Shown piece by piece: positions 43,727 through 53,491 of a DNA stretch of 64,000 bases. This DNA comes from JBGSTR01 sp963707135. GTDB lineage: Bacteria; Pseudomonadota; Gammaproteobacteria; Chromatiales; Chromatiaceae. The stretch spans positions 186,001 to 250,000 of the forward strand of contig CAVPOY010000001.1 in assembly GCA_963707135.1 (NCBI GenBank), given 5' to 3'. Numbering within the stretch: the first letter of the stretch is position 1; every line of letters starts with the position of its first letter. The notes under the pieces are model-generated. The model was not told where the DNA came from. It worked only from the letters and a program-made list of their open reading frames with translations, and searched no databases. The position numbers were made by a program, and so were the translations under genes.

Positions 43727-45655
43727 ATGTTGCAGAATATCCGGGACCGCGCCCAAGGCTGGATCGCCTGGGCGATCGTAATCTTGATCAGCATCCCTTT
43801 CGCGCTTTGGGGGATCCAGTCCTATCTCGGCATCGGCGGCGAGCCGGTGGCGGCCACGGTCAATGGGGTCGAGATCGCCCAGCGAGAGTTGGACAGACGG
43901 GTCCAGCAGGCCCGTATGGAGCTCGGCGAGCGGCTTGGGTCGGCCTATGACCCCGCCCAGTTCGACGACGCGCAGCTGCGCAAGGACGTGCTCGACGACA
44001 TGATCCGCGAGGTCCTGCTGGTCGACACCTCGAACCGGCTGGGCATGCGAGTCTCCGACCAGGAGATGCGGTTGCAGATCCTGACCGAGCCTGCCTTTCA
44101 GACCGACGGACGCTTCGACAAGGCGATGTACGAGCGGACCTTGCAGCTTCAGGGGATGGCGCCGGCCCAGTTCGAGTCCCAGATGCGCCAGCGGATGGTC
44201 GGCACCCAGCTTGTCAGGGCCGTGGTCGCGAGCGAGCTGGTGACCGCCGCGGAGCTCGATGCCTACCAGCGGCTCAACCGGCAGAAGCGCGAGGTCTCCT
44301 ACCTGAACCTTCCCACCCAGCGCTTCGAGTCCGACGAACCGGTGACCGACGAGGAGATCCGGGGCTACTACGACGCCAATCTGGCCCAGTTCCAGGTTCC
44401 CGAACAGGTGATGCTCGACTACCTCGTACTGGATGTCGAGGGCCTGGCGGGGCAGGTCGAGCTCGATGATGCCGAGCTCCAGCGGGTATACGACGCCGAC
44501 CAGTCCCGATTCGGTCAACCGGAGCGTCGGGAGGTAAGGCATATTCTGCTGACGGTTCCGCCAAACGCCGATCAACAGGCCGCCGATGAGGTGCTGGCGC
44601 GCATCCAGGCGATCCGCGAGCGCATCCAGGGGGGCGAGTCGTTCGAGGTGGTCGCCAAGGAGGTCTCCGAGGATCCGGGCAGCGCCGGCCAGGGTGGGTC
44701 CCTGGGCACGATCGAGGCGGGAATCATGGACCCCGCGTTCGACCAGGCCGCGTTCTCGCTCGCCGTCAAGGAGATCAGCGAGCCGGTGCGCAGTCGTTTC
44801 GGCTACCACCTGATCGAGGTCGTCGATGTCCAGCCGGCGCAGATCAAACCCTTCGCCGAGGTGCGCGACGAACTGCGCGAGGAGGTCGCGCGGCAGCGGG
44901 CCGAGGCCCGGTTCTACGACCTCGGCGAGCGGCTCGCCAACGTGGTCTACGAGTCCCCGGACAGCCTGGTGCCCGCCGCCGAGGAGCTGGGACTCGAGAT
45001 CCAGCACAGCGAGTGGATCGGCCGGGACGGTGGGGACGAGGGCGTGCTGGCCCAACCCAAGGTCGCCGCCGCCGCGTTCAGCGAGGACGTCCTGGTCGAG
45101 CGGCGCAACAGCGACCTGATCGAGCCGGAACGCGACGTGCTCCAGGCGGTCGTGATCCGGGTGGCGGACCACAGGGAAGCATCGACCAAGCCACTGGATG
45201 AGGTTCGGGATCAGGTCATCGCGGGCCTACGCACCGAGAAGGCGCGCAAGGCCGCTGCCGACGCGGCCGAGGCAGGCGCGGAGGCGCTAAAAAATGGCGC
45301 GGATTTGGCCACCGTGGCCGGCGAGCAGGGGACGGTCGAGGAGGCCGGTCTGGTCGGACGCACCGACGCCAAGGTCCCCGCGGCCGTTCGCACGCTGGCC
45401 TTTACGCTGCCGGTCCCCGCGGAGGGCACCGCTAGCATCGGGGTTGCCACGCTGGACGACGGCGGCGCGGCGATCGTGCGCGTGTCCAAGGTCGAGGAGG
45501 GCGAGGTGACGCCGGCCAGCGAGGGCGCCCCGGCCCCGGAGGCCAGCATGCTGAGCCAGATGATGGGTCGCCAGGCCTATGAGGCGATGCTCACGGACAT
45601 GCAGCGTCGAGCCAAGGTGGAGCGGGCGTCGGTCGAGGCGGCGGACGAGGGCTGA
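43727..45655 (+). CDS. ppiD: Periplasmic membrane-anchored PpiD/SurA-type chaperone
   Basis: A 642-aa protein with an N-terminal anchor helix (WIAWAIVILISIPFALWGI), a SurA-like N-domain (NGVEIAQRELDRRVQQARM), and a parvulin domain at about 265-365 (REVRHILLTV, GGSLGTIEAGIMDPAFDQAA, SRFGYHLIEV). A long alpha-helical C-terminal part ends near AKVERASVEAADEG. Length and order are those of PpiD, which assists folding of outer-membrane proteins at the Sec translocon. The first gene after the tRNA terminator, convergent with fabI. Confidence 0.93.
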   Translation: MLQNIRDRAQGWIAWAIVILISIPFALWGIQSYLGIGGEPVAATVNGVEIAQRELDRRVQQARMELGERLGSAYDPAQFDDAQLRKDVLDDMIREVLLVDTSNRLGMRVSDQEMRLQILTEPAFQTDGRFDKAMYERTLQLQGMAPAQFESQMRQRMVGTQLVRAVVASELVTAAELDAYQRLNRQKREVSYLNLPTQRFESDEPVTDEEIRGYYDANLAQFQVPEQVMLDYLVLDVEGLAGQVELDDAELQRVYDADQSRFGQPERREVRHILLTVPPNADQQAADEVLARIQAIRERIQGGESFEVVAKEVSEDPGSAGQGGSLGTIEAGIMDPAFDQAAFSLAVKEISEPVRSRFGYHLIEVVDVQPAQIKPFAEVRDELREEVARQRAEARFYDLGERLANVVYESPDSLVPAAEELGLEIQHSEWIGRDGGDEGVLAQPKVAAAAFSEDVLVERRNSDLIEPERDVLQAVVIRVADHREASTKPLDEVRDQVIAGLRTEKARKAAADAAEAGAEALKNGADLATVAGEQGTVEEAGLVGRTDAKVPAAVRTLAFTLPVPAEGTASIGVATLDDGGAAIVRVSKVEEGEVTPASEGAPAPEASMLSQMMGRQAYEAMLTDMQRRAKVERASVEAADEG

Positions 45656-45669
45656 ATCCGCCGGGGGCG

Positions 45670-45689
45670 GCCGGCCCTGACTGGCCGGC
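45670..45689. terminator. Hairpin between convergent ppiD and fabI
   Basis: GCCGGCC/GGCCGGC (45670-45676 with 45683-45689) around CTGACT, in the 60-bp gap between two convergent genes. It is symmetric, so it could end both transcripts; no clear U-tract on either side. Confidence 0.4.
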
Positions 45690-45715
45690 GGTGTGAAGGC
45701 GAGGCGGCGGGTTGG

Positions 45716-46492
45716 TCAGCCGAGCCCCAAGATGTTGTAGCCCGTGTCCACATAAAGCACCTCGCCAGTGATCCCGCTGGCGAGGTCGGAGCACAGAAAG
45801 GCCGCCGCGTTGCCGACTTCCTCGATGGTCACGTTGCGCCTCAGCGGCGTGCGGGCCTCGACCTGCTTGAGCATGTCGCGGAAATCGGAGATGCCGGCCG
45901 CCGCAAGGGTCCGGATCGGCCCGGCGGAGATCGCATTGGCGCGAGTCCCGCCGGGGCCCAGCGAGGCGGCGAGATAACGCACGTTGGCCTCGAGGCTGGC
46001 CTTCGCGACGCCCATGACGTTGTAATTGGGTACGGCCCGGACGGCGCCGAGATAGGTCATGGTCAGCAGGGCGCCGTTGCGGCCCTCCATCATCGCCCGG
46101 CCGGCCTTTGCCAGCGCGACCAGGCTGTAGGAGCTGATATCGTGGGCAATGGCAAAACCCTCCCGGGTCACCGCGTCCACATAGTCCCCCTCGAGCTGCT
46201 CCCGCGGGGCGAAGGCGATGGAGTGGACGATGGCGTCGAGCCCGTCCCAGCGCTCGCCGAGCGCGCGGAACAGGGCCTCGATCTGCGCGTCGCTGGAGAC
46301 GTCCAACGGCAGCGCGATGTCCGACCCGCATTTCGCGGCCATGTCCTCGACCCTGGACCTGAGCTTGTCATTCTGGTAAGTCAGGGCGATCTGGGCACCC
46401 TCGCGGTGCATGGCCTCGGCGCATCCCCAGGCGATGGAGCGGTTGCTCGCGACACCTGTGATCAGTATCCGCTTGTCTTTTAAGAAACCCAT
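45716..46492 (-). CDS. fabI: Enoyl-[acyl-carrier-protein] reductase (NADH) FabI
   Basis: A 258-aa short-chain dehydrogenase completing each fatty-acid elongation cycle. It has the FabI-specific nucleotide loop ITGVASNRSIAWGCAEAM, the AFAPREQLEGDY segment, the active-site Tyr/Lys pair in NYNVMGVAKASLEANVRY (Y-x6-K), and the substrate-loop GPIRTLAAAGISDF. The length and the GITGEVLYVDTGYNILG C-terminus are standard. It is divergent from the oligopeptide ABC operon. Confidence 0.96.
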   Translation of the reverse strand: MGFLKDKRILITGVASNRSIAWGCAEAMHREGAQIALTYQNDKLRSRVEDMAAKCGSDIALPLDVSSDAQIEALFRALGERWDGLDAIVHSIAFAPREQLEGDYVDAVTREGFAIAHDISSYSLVALAKAGRAMMEGRNGALLTMTYLGAVRAVPNYNVMGVAKASLEANVRYLAASLGPGGTRANAISAGPIRTLAAAGISDFRDMLKQVEARTPLRRNVTIEEVGNAAAFLCSDLASGITGEVLYVDTGYNILGLG

Positions 46493-46565
46493 GGGCGTTC
46501 GTCTCTAAGGATTCGATGTTCGGGACCTTGATTGGCGCACCAACAGTACAGAAACTCGAACAGGC

Positions 46566-48752
46566 GTGAAAGTACGAGGGTCGCTCAGAACGCCAACGGG
46601 TTGGGTGCCGGGCCTGCTGGCGGGCGTCGCCGCCCTGGCGCTCGCCGGCTGTGGCCCGGACATCTGGAACGACCCCTACCCGGCGGGTCAGTCGGTCAGC
46701 CAGACCCTTTACAGCTCGTTCGACGAGCGGCCCAAGCACCTGGACCCGGCGCGTTCCTACAGCTCTAACGAGTACGCCTTTCTGGGCCAGATCTACGAGC
46801 CGCCGCTGCAGTACCACTTTCTGCTGCGGCCCTACCGGCTCGTGCCACTGCTCGCCCTCGAGGTGCCGGTCCCAAGCTACTTCGACGCCGACGGCAACCC
46901 GCTTCCCGAGGATGCACCGCCGGAGCGGATCGCCTACAGCGACTACCTGATCCGGATTCGCCCCGGGGTCCGCTTCCAGCCGCACCCGGCCTTCGCGCGG
47001 GATGCCGCGGGCGACCCTCTCCACCATGACCTGTCCGAGTCGGACCTCGCCGGCGTGGACCGCTTGGCGGACTTCGCCGAGACCGGGACCCGCGAGCTGA
47101 CCGCCGAGGATTTCGTCTTCCAGATCCGGCGGCTCGCGGCGCCGTGGGTCCATTCCCCGATCGCCGGGGTCATGCGGGAGCACATCGTTGGTTTCAGTGA
47201 GCTCTCCGAGCGGCTTGCCGCGTTCGAGGGCGCCGACGGGCTCGAACGGGTCGCGGCCCTTCGCCGCTCGCATATCGAGGGCGTCGAGGTCCTGGATCGC
47301 CACGGCTACCGGATACGCGTCAAGGGCAAGTATCCCCAGTTCGCCTACTGGCTGGCGATGCCCTTCTTCGCGCCCATGCCCTGGGAGGCGGAGCTGTTTT
47401 ATGCCCAACCCGGCATGAAGGCGCGAAACATCGTGCTGGATTGGTATCCCGTAGGAACCGGCCCCTTCATGCTGGCCGAGAACAACCCGAACCTGCGCAT
47501 GGTGCTCGAGCGCAATCCGAACTTTCATGGCGAGCTTTACCCGAGCGACGGCATGCCGGGGGACGCCGAAAATGGCCTGCTCGCGGATGCCGGGAAGCCG
47601 ATCCCGTTCGTGGATCGGGCCGTCTACAGCCTGGAAAAGGAGGATATCCCCCGCTGGAGCAAGTTCCTTCAAGGCTACTACGACAGCTCGGGCCTCACCT
47701 CTGACGCCTTCGATCAGGCGGTGCGGATCGGCAGCGGCGGCGAGGCGGTCTTGACCGATGACATGCGGAAGAAGGGCATCGGGCTGCTGACCTCGGTTCA
47801 GACCTCGATCTACTACCTGGGCTTCAACATGCTCGACCCGGTGATCGGAGGGAATTCGGAACGCGCCCGCCTGCTGCGGCGGGCGATCTCCATCGCCGTG
47901 GACTACGAGGAGTTCATCTCCATCTTTGCCAACGGCCGGGGCCTGGTCGCCCAGGGGCCCATTCCGCCGGGTATCTTCGGGCACCGGGACGGCGAGCCAG
48001 GCATCAACCCTTATCTGTTCGAGTGGCGCGACGGTCGCGCCGCGCGCCGATCGATCGACGAGGCGCGCCGGCTGATGGAGGAGGCCGGGTACCCAGGCGG
48101 TAGGGAAGGGGACGGCGGGCGGGCGCTCACGATCAACTTCGAGGCCGTCGCCACCGGCCCCGACGACAAGGCGCGCCTGAACTGGCTGCGAAAGCAGTTC
48201 CTGAAGCTGGGCATCGAGCTGGTGATCCGCTCGACCGACTACAACCGCTTCCAGGAGAAGATGCAAAACGGCACCGGCCAGGTCTACATGTGGGGCTGGA
48301 ACGCCGACTACCCGGATCCCGAGAACTTCCTGTTCCTGCTCTACGGCCCCAACGGCAAGGTCGAGCACGGCGGCGAGAACGCGTCGAATTACAGCAACCC
48401 GGAGTTCGACCGGCTCTTCGACCGGATGAGGCTGATGGAGAACGGCGAGGAGCGCCAGGTGGTCATCGACCGGATGGTCGACATCGCGCGCCGGGATGCT
48501 CCCTGGGTCTGGGGTTTCAACCCGGTGGCCTTCAGCCTCAACCATCAGTGGCTCGGAAATGCGTATCCGAGCGAGATGGCGAACAACACCCTGAAGTACC
48601 GCAGTCTGGACCCCGTGCTTCGCGCCCGGCTGCGCCGCGAATGGAACCGTCCGGTGGTCTGGCCGCTCTGGGCCGCGGCCGGCCTGGTCCTGGCCGTCGC
48701 GGTCCCCGGGATCTGGATGCTGCGTCGGCGCGAGCGGAGCACGGCGCTATGA
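46566..48752 (+). CDS. Oligopeptide-type ABC transporter substrate-binding lipoprotein with C-terminal membrane helix
   Basis: A 728-aa SBP of family 5 (DppA/OppA type). The N-terminus has a lipobox ALAGC, so it is a lipoprotein. RPKHLDPARSYSSNEYAFLG and YEPPLQYHFL are typical of the family, and DYPDPENFLFLLYG is in the C-lobe. Unusually, the C-terminus carries a hydrophobic helix followed by basic residues (WPLWAAAGLVLAVAVPGIWM, then RRRERS), as if the protein were tethered at both ends. The GTG at 46566 is the start that precedes the signal sequence. The stop overlaps the next ATG (ATGA). It is the first gene of a complete four-gene importer. The substrate is probably peptides, not proven. 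Confidence 0.85.
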   Translation: MKVRGSLRTPTGWVPGLLAGVAALALAGCGPDIWNDPYPAGQSVSQTLYSSFDERPKHLDPARSYSSNEYAFLGQIYEPPLQYHFLLRPYRLVPLLALEVPVPSYFDADGNPLPEDAPPERIAYSDYLIRIRPGVRFQPHPAFARDAAGDPLHHDLSESDLAGVDRLADFAETGTRELTAEDFVFQIRRLAAPWVHSPIAGVMREHIVGFSELSERLAAFEGADGLERVAALRRSHIEGVEVLDRHGYRIRVKGKYPQFAYWLAMPFFAPMPWEAELFYAQPGMKARNIVLDWYPVGTGPFMLAENNPNLRMVLERNPNFHGELYPSDGMPGDAENGLLADAGKPIPFVDRAVYSLEKEDIPRWSKFLQGYYDSSGLTSDAFDQAVRIGSGGEAVLTDDMRKKGIGLLTSVQTSIYYLGFNMLDPVIGGNSERARLLRRAISIAVDYEEFISIFANGRGLVAQGPIPPGIFGHRDGEPGINPYLFEWRDGRAARRSIDEARRLMEEAGYPGGREGDGGRALTINFEAVATGPDDKARLNWLRKQFLKLGIELVIRSTDYNRFQEKMQNGTGQVYMWGWNADYPDPENFLFLLYGPNGKVEHGGENASNYSNPEFDRLFDRMRLMENGEERQVVIDRMVDIARRDAPWVWGFNPVAFSLNHQWLGNAYPSEMANNTLKYRSLDPVLRARLRREWNRPVVWPLWAAAGLVLAVAVPGIWMLRRRERSTAL

Positions 48753-49726
48753 CGGCGTATATTATCAGGCGGCTGCTTTACGCGATCCCGATCCTGATCG
48801 GGGTAAATCTGATCACCTTCGTCCTGTTCTTCGTCGTCAACTCGCCCGATGAGATGGCGCGTATGCAGCTCGGCGAGAAGCGGGTGACCCCCGAGGCGAT
48901 CGAAAGCTGGAAACGTGAACGCGGTTATTCCAAGCCGCTGCTGTTCAATGAGGGGGCGGCCGGACTGGCGAGGCTGACCGACACCATATTCTTCGAGAAG
49001 TCGGTCCGGCTGTTCGCGTTCGATTTCGGCGCGTCCGACGACGGGCGCGACATAGGCTACGACATCTCTCAGCGCATGTGGCCGAGCCTGGCGATTGCCG
49101 TGCCCGTGCTCCTGGTCGGGCTGCTGTTCAACGTCAGTTTCGCGCTCTTCATCGTGTTCTTTCGGGGCACCTATATCGACCTCGGCGGCGTGGTGCTGCT
49201 GGTGGCCATGATGTCGATCTCGGGCCTGTTCTACATCATTGGCGGCCAGTATCTGCTGAGCAAGCTGTTCCACCTGGTGCCGATCTCCGGCTATGACACC
49301 GGGCCGAATGCCCTGAAGTTCCTGATCCTGCCGGTGATCGTCGGGGTCATCGGCGGTATCGGAACCGGCGCTCGCTGGTATCGGACGCTGTTTCTCGAGG
49401 AGATCTCGAAGGACTATGTCCGAACCGCACGCGCGAAGGGTCTCGGCGAGCGGCTGGTACTGTTCCGCCACGTGCTCCGGAATGCGCTGATCCCGATCCT
49501 GACCGGGGTCGTCGTCGTGCTGCCGCTGCTGTTCATGGGCAGCCTGATCACCGAGTCGTTCTTCGGCATCCCGGGCCTCGGTAGCTATACCATCGACGCG
49601 ATCAACAACCAGGATTTCGCCATCGTCCGCGCCATGGTCTTCCTCGGCGCCGTGCTCTATATCCTGGGCCTGATCCTGACCGACGTCTCCTACACCCTGG
49701 TCGACCCCCGGGTCCGGCTGCAATGA
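48749..49726 (+). CDS. ABC transporter permease (YejB/DppB type)
   Basis: A 325-aa inner-membrane permease. TM1 starts directly (YIIRRLLYAIPILIGVNLIT), followed by the periplasmic domain SPDEMARMQLGEKRVTPEAI. Several helices follow, and the EAA loop toward the end includes YVRTARAKGLGERLVLFRHV, which couples to the ATPase. It ends in SYTLVDPRVRLQ, the standard family terminus. The start is the ATGA overlap with the SBP gene. It works with the permease encoded next and the double ATPase. Confidence 0.9.
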   Translation: MTAYIIRRLLYAIPILIGVNLITFVLFFVVNSPDEMARMQLGEKRVTPEAIESWKRERGYSKPLLFNEGAAGLARLTDTIFFEKSVRLFAFDFGASDDGRDIGYDISQRMWPSLAIAVPVLLVGLLFNVSFALFIVFFRGTYIDLGGVVLLVAMMSISGLFYIIGGQYLLSKLFHLVPISGYDTGPNALKFLILPVIVGVIGGIGTGARWYRTLFLEEISKDYVRTARAKGLGERLVLFRHVLRNALIPILTGVVVVLPLLFMGSLITESFFGIPGLGSYTIDAINNQDFAIVRAMVFLGAVLYILGLILTDVSYTLVDPRVRLQ

Positions 49727-49739
49727 CGCGGGCGCGCCG

Positions 49740-51155
49740 ATGCCGCTGATGCCGGTCGTCCTCTGGACCGACGCCCTGGTGTTCCTGCTGGTGGCGCTCG
49801 GGTTGGGGTTTGCCCTGTATGCCGCGCGCCACGAGCACCTGCGCGCCCCCTGGCGGCGGGTCGCCCAGTCCCGCATCGGCGTCGCGACCCTGATGGTCCT
49901 GGGCTTCTACGTCCTGATCGGCCTGCTGGATACGGTCCACTTTCGGCCCAGGCTCGAGCAGAGCGATGCGGCCGCTGAGCGCCGGTTCTCGCCGGAGGTC
50001 TTGAGCCTCCTCGACCTCTGGTTGACGCCGCTGAGGGAGCGCCAGGAGCGGACCTATTCGGCGCCGTTCGCGACCCATCTCTTCGTCAAGGAGGCGATCG
50101 AGCAGCCGGGCGGCGGCCTGATTCGGGATTATCCCAGGCTGCGCTTCGGTGGCAGCCACCTGGAGGACCCGGGCGCGCAGCGGGGCAGGGATATCTTGCT
50201 TCGGTCGGCTCTGGGTGCCGCCAAGGGGTTGATCGCCTGGGTGCTGGCGGCGTCCGGCCTTTGCTGGTTGCTCGCGCGGCGTCGCGGCGAGTCCTGGTCG
50301 GGAACGCTCGCCTCGATCGCCCGGGGCCGAACCCGGGTGCCCTGGCGGACGGGGCTCGGGGTGCTCGCCCTGATGCTGGTGCTCGCGTTCGCGGCCGGCG
50401 AGCTGGCGGCCGGTTACCACATACTCGGTACCGACAAGGTCGGCGAGGACGTCTTCTTTCAGAGCCTGAAGAGCGTGCGCACCGGGCTCGTGATCGGCAC
50501 CCTGACCACGCTGGTGATGCTGCCGGCCGCGGTGGTCCTGGGGATCATGGCGGGCTACTTCCGCGGCTGGGTCGACGACGGCATCCAATATCTGTACACC
50601 ACGCTGAGCTCAATCCCGGGGGTGCTCCTGATCGCCGCGGCAATCCTGATGCTTCAGGTCTATATGAGCAACCACGAGGCGGATTTCACCAGCCTGGTCG
50701 AGCGCGCCGACCTGCGGCTGCTGTTCCTTTGCCTGATTCTCGGCGTGACCAGCTGGACCGGACTCTGCCGTCTGCTGCGCGGGGAGTCCCTCAAGCTTCG
50801 CGAATCAGACTATGTGCAGGCGGCGACGGCACTCGGCGTACGGCAATCCACCATCCTCGCGCGCCATATCCTGCCCAACGTGTTGCATATCGTTATGATC
50901 ACGCTGGTGCTGGACTTCAGCGGTCTGGTGCTGGCCGAGGCCGTGCTCTCCTACGTCAACATCGGCGTCGACCCGACCATGAACAGCTGGGGCAACATGA
51001 TCAACGGTGCCAGATTAGAGCTCGCGCGGGACCCGGTGGTCTGGTGGTCGCTGACAGCGGCCTTTCTGTTCATGTTCACGCTGGTCCTGGCGGCGAACCT
51101 GCTCGCGGACGTGGTCCGCGACGCGTTCGACCCGCGGCTGCGCGGCTCGCGGTGA
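49740..51155 (+). CDS. ABC transporter permease (YejE/DppC type), extended N-terminus
   Basis: A 471-aa permease, longer than the usual 300-350 aa. An N-terminal extension of about 190 residues has its own helices (ALVFLLVALGLGFALYAA, IGVATLMVLGFYVLIGLL, GLIAWVLAASGLCWLL) before the normal core. The core includes IGTLTTLVMLPAAVVLGIMAG, the EAA loop SDYVQAATALGVRQSTILAR, and a C-terminal DVVRDAFDPRLRG. The ATG at 49740 lies 13 bp after the first permease. The long extension suggests a larger periplasmic or membrane interface than in the standard YejE. Confidence 0.88.
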   Translation: MPLMPVVLWTDALVFLLVALGLGFALYAARHEHLRAPWRRVAQSRIGVATLMVLGFYVLIGLLDTVHFRPRLEQSDAAAERRFSPEVLSLLDLWLTPLRERQERTYSAPFATHLFVKEAIEQPGGGLIRDYPRLRFGGSHLEDPGAQRGRDILLRSALGAAKGLIAWVLAASGLCWLLARRRGESWSGTLASIARGRTRVPWRTGLGVLALMLVLAFAAGELAAGYHILGTDKVGEDVFFQSLKSVRTGLVIGTLTTLVMLPAAVVLGIMAGYFRGWVDDGIQYLYTTLSSIPGVLLIAAAILMLQVYMSNHEADFTSLVERADLRLLFLCLILGVTSWTGLCRLLRGESLKLRESDYVQAATALGVRQSTILARHILPNVLHIVMITLVLDFSGLVLAEAVLSYVNIGVDPTMNSWGNMINGARLELARDPVVWWSLTAAFLFMFTLVLAANLLADVVRDAFDPRLRGSR

Positions 51156-51162
51156 TCCGCCC

Positions 51163-53190
51163 GTGAGCGCCTCGATCGACATCACTGACGCCCTGCTCAC
51201 GGTCGAGGGTCTGTCGACTCGGCTGGGCGACCCCGCCAAGCCGGTTCGCGTGGTCGATGGCCTGGATCTGACCATGCGCCGGGGTGAGACATTCGCGCTG
51301 CTCGGCGAGTCCGGCTGCGGCAAGTCGATGACCGCCCTGTCACTGATGCGCCTGCTGCCTCCGTCGGGGCGGATCACGGCCGGGTCGGTGCGCCTTGCAG
51401 GTACCGATCTACTGCGCCTGACCGAGGCGGAGATGCGGCGGGTACGCGGGGGGCGGATGGGGATGATCTTCCAGGAGCCCCAGACCTCGCTGAACCCGGT
51501 GATGAGGGTCGGTGATCAGATCGGCGAGGCGGTGCGGGTTCACGCGGGACGTTCTCGAACCCGGGTGCCGGCGCGGGTCGTCGAGCTGCTCGGGGCGGTC
51601 GGCATCCCGGACCCGGCGCGTCGAGCCCGGGAGTACCCGCACCAGCTCTCCGGCGGGATGAAGCAGCGGGTGATGATCGCGATGGCCCTGGCCGGCGACC
51701 CTGAGCTGCTGATCGCCGACGAGCCCACGACGGCGCTGGACGTCACCATCCAGGCCCAGGTGCTGCGGCTCCTGAAAGACCTGCAGCGGTCCACTGGCAT
51801 GGCCGTTCTGCTGATCACCCACGACCTGGGCGTGGTCGCGGAGACGGCGGACCGGCTCGCGGTCATGTACGCGGGCCAAATCGTCGAGCAGGCAGGCTGC
51901 GCCGAGTTTTTTGCCGGACCGGCGCATCCCTACAGCCGCAAGCTGATGGAGAGCCTGCCGGACGCCGAAAAGCGCCGCGGCCGGCTCGCGGTAATCCCCG
52001 GGCGCGTCCCGCCGCTTGACAGGCCCTTCGAGGGCTGCCGGTTCGCCGCCCGCTGCCAGTCGGTGATGCCGCGCTGCCGGACCGAGGAGCCTGCCTGGAA
52101 CGGAACGGGACCTGGGCAGGGGGTGCGCTGCCATCTGTGGGACGCCGGGCGATTCGAGCCCGAATCCGTTCCTGACACCGCGGAACCTGTCGGGCCCGAC
52201 CTCGATGCCCCCCGGCGCGGCGAGGCCGCCCTGCTGAGGGTCGAGGCCCTCAAGGTCCATTTCCCTATTCAACGCGGCGTCTTCCGGCGGGTGGTCGGAA
52301 GCGTGCGCGCCGTCGACGGCGTCTCGTTCGAGCTCCGCGCCGGCCGGACACTCGCCCTGGTGGGCGAGTCCGGATGCGGCAAGACGACCGCCGGCAAGGC
52401 CATACTGCAGCTGATCGAGCCGACCGGCGGGCGGGTCCGCTATCGGGATCGGGACCTGGTGGGGCTGGGTCACCGGCGGATGCGCGCCTTCCGCAAGGAC
52501 CTTCAGATCATCTTCCAGGACCCGTATGCGTCGATGAACCCGCGCATGCTGGTCGGTGACTCGATTGCCGAGGGCCTGCAGGCGCTCGGTATAGAGCCGC
52601 GTCGGGGAGCGCGGATGCGCCGGGTCGCGGAACTGTTGGAGCTGGTGGGCATGGGCCCGGAGGCCGCGGACCTCTACGCCCACGAGTTCTCCGGCGGCCA
52701 GCGCCAGCGCATCTGCATCGCCCGGGCCCTAGCGGTGGACCCCAAGGTCATCGTCTGCGACGAGCCGACCAGCGCCCTGGACGTCTCGGTGCAGGCCCAG
52801 ATCCTGAATCTGCTGAAGGACCTGCAGGACCGGCTCGGGCTGGCCTACCTGTTCATCACCCACAACATCTCGGTCGTGTCCTACCTGGCCCACGACGTCG
52901 CCGTGATGTACTTGGGGCGGATCGTCGAGCGAGGCAGCGTAGAGGAGGTCCTCGGAGACCCGCGTCACCCCTATACCCGCGCGCTGCTTTCGGCGGTTCC
53001 GGTCATCGACCCGAACAGCCGCCGCCAGATCATCCGGCTGGAGGGCGACATGCCGTCGCCGGCCAGCCCCCCGGCCGGCTGCTTTTTCCACCCCCGCTGT
53101 CCGGACGCCGACGCGGCCTGCGCCCGAGCCTATCCGGGCGAGACTCGGCTAAGCGACTCGCGCCGGGTCCATTGCTTCCGGGCGGGCTGA
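51163..53190 (+). CDS. Double-ATPase ABC transporter ATP-binding protein (YejF/GsiA type)
   Basis: A 675-aa fusion of two ABC ATPase domains. Each has Walker A (GESGCGKSMTA near residue 49; GESGCGKTTAG near 406), signature (LSGGMKQRVMIA; FSGGQRQRICIA) and Walker B (LLIADEPTTALD; VIVCDEPTSALD). Both end with the oligopeptide-transporter C-terminal motif containing cysteines (CRFAARC..VMPRC; CFFHPRCPDADAAC), which can bind an iron-sulfur cluster in this family. The GTG at 51163 is the first start after the upstream stop, 7 bp away. It powers the two permeases and completes the importer. Confidence 0.92.
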   Translation: MSASIDITDALLTVEGLSTRLGDPAKPVRVVDGLDLTMRRGETFALLGESGCGKSMTALSLMRLLPPSGRITAGSVRLAGTDLLRLTEAEMRRVRGGRMGMIFQEPQTSLNPVMRVGDQIGEAVRVHAGRSRTRVPARVVELLGAVGIPDPARRAREYPHQLSGGMKQRVMIAMALAGDPELLIADEPTTALDVTIQAQVLRLLKDLQRSTGMAVLLITHDLGVVAETADRLAVMYAGQIVEQAGCAEFFAGPAHPYSRKLMESLPDAEKRRGRLAVIPGRVPPLDRPFEGCRFAARCQSVMPRCRTEEPAWNGTGPGQGVRCHLWDAGRFEPESVPDTAEPVGPDLDAPRRGEAALLRVEALKVHFPIQRGVFRRVVGSVRAVDGVSFELRAGRTLALVGESGCGKTTAGKAILQLIEPTGGRVRYRDRDLVGLGHRRMRAFRKDLQIIFQDPYASMNPRMLVGDSIAEGLQALGIEPRRGARMRRVAELLELVGMGPEAADLYAHEFSGGQRQRICIARALAVDPKVIVCDEPTSALDVSVQAQILNLLKDLQDRLGLAYLFITHNISVVSYLAHDVAVMYLGRIVERGSVEEVLGDPRHPYTRALLSAVPVIDPNSRRQIIRLEGDMPSPASPPAGCFFHPRCPDADAACARAYPGETRLSDSRRVHCFRAG

Positions 53191-53416
53191 CCGGCCGTGC
53201 GGGGAGACCGCCGATCCCGCAGCGCACGGGGAGCGTGGCAGTATCCCGGGCATCGACGCCCGCTGTGGAACGGGCGAGGCGGCTGGCGGAGGAGGCGACT
53301 CGGTCGAAGTCGGCGCAAGGACCGGGAACGGTTGAACCAGACTTCATCGAGCCGGTTTCGTCGGGTGCTGGCTCGAACGCGAGTCTGTAGTCCTTATGGT
53401 ATTTCGCGCATTGTTC

Positions 53417-53447
53417 GGCGGCGGCGTACCGGGTAACATCCGCCGCC
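53417..53447 (+). other. GC-rich inverted repeat upstream of the zinc module
   Basis: GGCGGCGG (53417-53424) and CCGCCGCC (53440-53447) enclose a 15-base loop including GTACC and GGGTAAC. It lies 45-75 bp before the small Cys/His protein. It could be a terminator of the ABC operon or part of a metal-response leader. The rest of 53191-53491 shows no gene, and no clear Zur box was found. Confidence 0.35.
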
Positions 53448-53491
53448 GATCGCCGTGTCAGGCGACGAGTCCCCCATACGCGATTTCCGCC

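Noticed and set aside
46368..48545. 725-aa antisense open frame opposite the binding protein gene
   Set aside because: It crosses fabI and the ABC binding protein, both of which have clear family motifs; this is codon-bias shadowing.
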